Shown: positions 33,152 to 35,726 of the stretch, in pieces
Numbering within the stretch: the first letter of the stretch is position 1
Layout: the number at the start of each line of letters is the position of its first letter
Source: DATGUA01 sp035301545
GTDB lineage: Bacteria > Bacillota > Clostridia > Tissierellales > Tissierellaceae
Length of the DNA: 35,726 nt
Assembly: GCA_035301545.1 (NCBI GenBank)
Contig: DATGUA010000068.1
Coordinates: forward strand, 1 to 35,726
Direction: 5' to 3'
Notes under the pieces: generated by a model
The model's database searches: none
Seen by the model: only the letters and a program-made list of their open reading frames with translations
Told to the model about the DNA's origin: nothing
Program-made: the position numbers and the translations under genes

Positions 33152-34528
33152 TTAAGAATTATTTCCTCCGTAATCTAGTTCTATACCTAATCTTTTTGCT
33201 TTCTTTCTTAAAGTACTATTTTCAAGTCCTGTTTTTTCACTTAATTCATGTATATCTTGAGATCTTTCTAGATATTTCCTAATGAGTACTTTTTCGTATT
33301 CATATACATGATCCTTAAAATTCCTTTCCTCATTTAAATCATATAATGAATAATTTTCAACTTCCCCCTGAGGTATATTATCTTTATCTATTATATCTGA
33401 AGAACTTGTTACTACAAGTCTTTCAATTTCATTTTCTACTTCTCTCACATTTCCAGGCCAAGGGTGATTTATAAGCAATTTCATAGCCTCACCTGAAATT
33501 TCCTTATTAAAGCCATATTTCTTATTTAACTTTTCTAAAAATAAATGTATAAGGGGAACTATATCCTCTCTTCGTTCTCTTAAAGGAGGTATCTTTATAT
33601 ATATTACTTTTAATCTGTAGTATAAATCAACTCTAAATTTCTTTTCCTCTACCATCTTTTTAAGATTCCTATTAGTAATTGCTATTATTCTAATATCTAA
33701 GTTTACATCTTTTACACTTCCAAGTTGCCGTATTTTCTTTTCTTGAATAACTGATAAAAGTTTTACTTGCAGACTTAATGGTAATTCACCTACTTCATCT
33801 AGAAGTAATGTTCCACCATTTGCCGCTTCTATTAATCCTACTTTCCCTCCTCTTTTAGCTCCAGTAAATGCTCCTTCTTCATATCCAAAAAGTTCTGATT
33901 CTATAAGAGCAGGTGACAAAGATCCACAATCTACCTTTATAAAAGGTTTGGATTTCCTATTGCTATTTTCATGTATATACCTACTTAGTATTCCTTTACC
34001 TACACCAGATTCTCCTTCTATTAATATATTAGAATCTACCCTTCCTATTCGTAAAGCAAGATGTTTTATTTCCTCCATTTTTTTACTTTTAGATATTATC
34101 TCTCCATCCATAACCTTTAATGTAGTTAATTCATTAGAAATCTTTCTATTAATACTTTGTAATTCTTTGATTCTCTCTCGAAGTTTCATTATATTTGTCA
34201 TATCTACAACATTTATAACTACATATACCAATGTTTTCTCTTTAAAGATTGGAATTCCCGTTGAATAAATATGTCTATCATTTACCCTCTGAGCTATCCC
34301 CATTTTCTTTTCTTCTTCAATAACTTTCAATCCTATCGAATCAGAATATACCCCATCATCTACTAAAGTCTTCATATTTTTTCCAATTATCCATCTACTA
34401 TCTATACCTTCAATCCTTTCACAAGACTTATTATAAAGTACTGTGGTACCCTCAAAGTTTAATATATGAATTCCAATATCTATTGAATTAAAAAAATCCG
34501 TTAAAAATTCATCATTAAAATATTTCAT
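33152..34528 (-). CDS. Sigma-54-dependent transcriptional activator with PAS-like sensor domain
   Basis: A 458-residue enhancer-binding protein. Domain order: PAS-like sensor (about 5-115), a short coiled-coil linker (about 115-140), AAA+ domain with Walker A GESGVGKG (172-179), sigma-54 contact loop GAFTGA (219-224) and Walker B LLLDEVGE, and a C-terminal Fis/TyrR-like helix-turn-helix (about 425-455, IHELSEKTGLENSTLRKKAK). There is no receiver domain, so a small ligand or redox signal probably acts on the PAS domain. A GTG at 34534 is in frame, but AGGAG is spaced seven bases from the ATG at 34528. Likely target: the -24/-12 promoter of ftcD just downstream. Confidence 0.94.
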   Translation of the reverse strand: MKYFNDEFLTDFFNSIDIGIHILNFEGTTVLYNKSCERIEGIDSRWIIGKNMKTLVDDGVYSDSIGLKVIEEEKKMGIAQRVNDRHIYSTGIPIFKEKTLVYVVINVVDMTNIMKLRERIKELQSINRKISNELTTLKVMDGEIISKSKKMEEIKHLALRIGRVDSNILIEGESGVGKGILSRYIHENSNRKSKPFIKVDCGSLSPALIESELFGYEEGAFTGAKRGGKVGLIEAANGGTLLLDEVGELPLSLQVKLLSVIQEKKIRQLGSVKDVNLDIRIIAITNRNLKKMVEEKKFRVDLYYRLKVIYIKIPPLRERREDIVPLIHLFLEKLNKKYGFNKEISGEAMKLLINHPWPGNVREVENEIERLVVTSSSDIIDKDNIPQGEVENYSLYDLNEERNFKDHVYEYEKVLIRKYLERSQDIHELSEKTGLENSTLRKKAKRLGIELDYGGNNS

Positions 34529-34566
34529 ATACACTCTCCTAATAATATCTTTTATAAATAAACTTT

Positions 34567-35246
34567 CTAGATGATAAATGATGTAATTCTTATTATTTCA
34601 AAAAAATCATCTGTTTCGAATAAGATACTAGATGGAGGACTATGTATTGCACCTGGATAAAAAGCGTTTTTATAAGCATTCCATGTGATTTATATTTTAC
34701 ATCTAGTTTAAAACTTTTAGGTAAATTTATTCTATTTTTACTTAAATCTTCTTTTAATGATTCTTTCATATGTTCACATATACCTTTATCTCCACTTAAG
34801 AATGCAACAGGTACTCCTATATATTCTGCAATATAACTATATAATGAAAATTTACCTATATATTTTTCATATAGTCTATTATTGGGCTATTCACAGTATG
34901 AGCTAATGAATTATCATTAGAACCTCCATATGTATGGTATCCTACAAATCCTATCGTATGAAAACTATCATCAATACTCTGCAACATTTTATAAGGATGT
35001 CCACTCCAGCCTCTAATCAGTTTCACATTCTCTAGTAACATTGATGGATCTATATTTCTTCCTAGACCATGAGCATCCTTTACTAAATTTTTTGTGGCTC
35101 CGGCTATATTAGCTCCTCACACGCAGTAGCTACTTCTTTAGTTATCTATTTTACAAAATAAGGATAATCTGCTGATGAACGTTTCCCCTCCTTCCACTAG
35201 CTATTCCTGAAACTCCTTCAATATTTGCACTTATAAAGATCTTTAA
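34567..35246 (-). pseudogene. Decayed M55-family D-aminopeptidase (DppA-like)
   Basis: Read in pieces, the minus strand gives a DppA-like M55 peptidase broken in several places. N-terminal piece KIFISANIEGVSGIA starts from a TTA (35244-35246) behind AGGGGGAATAGAA, so the start codon seems lost. ADYPYFVK is in another frame and ends at a TAG (35146-35148). A one-base loss near 35114-35119 breaks ACEGANIAGA. An open stretch (34856-35041 and upstream) reads KDAHGLGRNIDPSMLLENVK and GFVGYHTYGGSNDNSLAHT. After a shift near 34857 comes YIAEYIGVPVAFLSGDKG, and after another near 34680, NAFYPGAIHSPPSSILFETD up to the stop at 34567. Total length is about 30-45 codons short of the family. Confidence 0.85.
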
Positions 35247-35320
35247 TTCTATTCCCCCTATTTAATAAATCAAATATACTACTTTTTAACTTAAATTATT
35301 ATATCATAAATCCTAAACAT

Positions 35321-35356
35321 AAAAAACAGGCTAGAACATAAATTGTTCTAGCCTGT
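35321..35356 (-). terminator. Terminator of the tRNA operon
   Basis: ACAGGCTAGAAC (35326-35337) and GTTCTAGCCTGT (35345-35356) form a twelve-pair stem with a seven-base loop, followed on the minus strand by a six-base T run. It begins seven bases after tRNA-Arg. Confidence 0.9.
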
Positions 35357-35363
35357 AATATCT

Positions 35364-35440
35364 TGGCGTACCCTGAGGGATTCGAACCCCCGACCTTCTG
35401 ATTCGTAGTCAGACACTCTATCCAGCTGAGCTAAGGGTAC
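35364..35440 (-). tRNA. tRNA-Arg (anticodon ACG)
   Basis: A 77-base cloverleaf with encoded CCA. Acceptor strands GTACCCT and AGGGTAC pair fully, the anticodon loop is CTACGAA, and the T loop has GGTTCGAATCC. The anticodon A34 would need TadA deamination to read CGN codons. It is last in the leftward tRNA operon. Confidence 0.97.
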
Positions 35441-35449
35441 TTAAAACTT

Positions 35450-35485
35450 AAACCCCATAGGAATACGAATTTTCCTATGGGGTTT
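35450..35485 (-). terminator. Strong hairpin between tRNA-Gly and tRNA-Arg
   Basis: AAACCCCATAGGAA (35450-35463) and TTCCTATGGGGTTT (35472-35485) form a perfect 14-pair stem with an eight-base loop. On the minus strand only TTTAAGTTTTAAG follows, so termination may be partial. It could attenuate tRNA-Arg or guide processing. Confidence 0.6.
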
Positions 35486-35487
35486 TA

Positions 35488-35562
35488 TGGAGCGGAAAAC
35501 GAGATTCGAACTCGCGACCCTCGCCTTGGCAAGGCGATGCTCTACCACTGAGCCATTTCCGC
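35488..35562 (-). tRNA. tRNA-Gly (anticodon GCC)
   Basis: A 75-base cloverleaf with encoded CCA. Acceptor strands GCGGAAA and TTTCCGC pair, the anticodon stem-loop is TCGCC-TTGCCAA-GGCGA, and the T arm contains GAGTTCGAATCTC. Confidence 0.97.
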
Positions 35563-35587
35563 AGATTTGCTCTCTATAATAATAAAA

Positions 35588-35672
35588 TGGTGGAGGAGAC
35601 TGGATTTGAACCAGTGAAAGCTTAGCTAACGGATTTACAGTCCGTCCCCTTTAGCCACTTGGGTACTCCTCC
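35588..35672 (-). tRNA. tRNA-Tyr (anticodon GTA)
   Basis: An 85-base class II tRNA with a long variable arm and encoded CCA. Acceptor strands GGAGGAG and CTCCTCC pair, and the anticodon loop is CTGTAAA. G34 makes it a substrate of the Tgt/QueA queuosine pathway encoded at 15825-17978. Confidence 0.97.
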
Positions 35673-35689
35673 GATTTAGTTAGATTAAA

Positions 35690-35726
35690 TGGAGCTGGCG
35701 AGAGGAATTGAACCCCCAACCTATTG
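35690..35726 (-). tRNA. Partial tRNA, probably tRNA-Thr
   Basis: Only the 3' 37 bases are in the window: variable region AGGTT, T arm GGGGGTTCAATTCCTCT, acceptor 3' strand GCCAGC, discriminator T and CCA. This resembles clostridial and Bacillus tRNA-Thr, but the anticodon lies beyond the right edge. Confidence 0.65.

Noticed and set aside
34642..34836. Open frame on the plus strand over the M55 pseudogene
   Set aside because: It is antisense to the conserved C-terminal part of the decayed peptidase and shows no family resemblance or ribosome binding site.
1..35726. CRISPR arrays, insertion sequences, prophage or toxin-antitoxin genes
   Set aside because: No regularly spaced direct repeats, transposase or integrase motifs, or toxin-antitoxin pairs were seen anywhere in the window.

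Overview
The window is AT-rich chromosomal DNA of an anaerobic, low-GC Firmicute, most likely a member of Clostridia/Tissierellia. This rests on the classic Firmicute order ruvC-ruvA-ruvB-queA-tgt-yajC-secD-secF-recJ-rel-dtd-MBL-hemZ-aspS, a BofC-like protein beside ruvC, a HemZ-type radical SAM enzyme, many TTG/GTG starts with strong Shine-Dalgarno sites, and amino-acid-fermentation genes. The genus cannot be fixed from the sequence alone. Nearly everything lies on the minus strand. The plus-strand genes are a split ThrE-type exporter (307-1533) and a glutamate dehydrogenase (26129-27379).

Layout. 1-145 holds the 5' end of glyA, divergent from the two-gene exporter. 1530-4727 (minus) is a tight operon aspS-tcdA-rseC-csoR-like whose stops and starts overlap. 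4800-12579 holds recJ, rel, dtd, an MBL hydrolase, hemZ and a malic enzyme. The malic enzyme sits where hisS is usually found, and apt is missing between recJ and rel. 12671-20158 is the ruvCAB-queA-tgt-yajC-TIGR04086-secD-secF block. 20269-25923 carries a BofC-like protein whose ribosome binding site is buried in a hairpin, an unrecognised 244-residue protein, a zinc-dependent phospholipase C family protein, a macro-domain protein and a SERCA-like calcium ATPase.

26129-34528 is a catabolic accessory region: glutamate dehydrogenase, an NhaC-type antiporter, a D-2-hydroxyacid dehydrogenase, a YjiH-family Gate-domain membrane protein, glutamate formimidoyltransferase and a sigma-54-dependent activator with an N-terminal PAS-like domain. 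A well-matched -24/-12 promoter (32935-32949) lies just upstream of the formimidoyltransferase gene, so the activator probably switches on the ftcD-yjiH unit. Formimidoyltransferase makes glutamate from formiminoglutamate (histidine breakdown), and glutamate dehydrogenase can then deaminate it; this pathway link is inferred. 34567-35246 is a decayed M55 D-aminopeptidase gene. The right end is a tRNA operon read leftwards: (Thr, partial)-Tyr-Gly-Arg, ended by a strong terminator.

I found no CRISPR array, insertion sequence, prophage or clearly new multi-gene system. The most promising leads are the sigma-54-controlled ftcD-yjiH unit, the ribosome-binding-site hairpin of the BofC-like gene, the CsoR-family regulator with a Cys-Tyr-Cys fingerprint, and a glutamate dehydrogenase with an altered cofactor loop.
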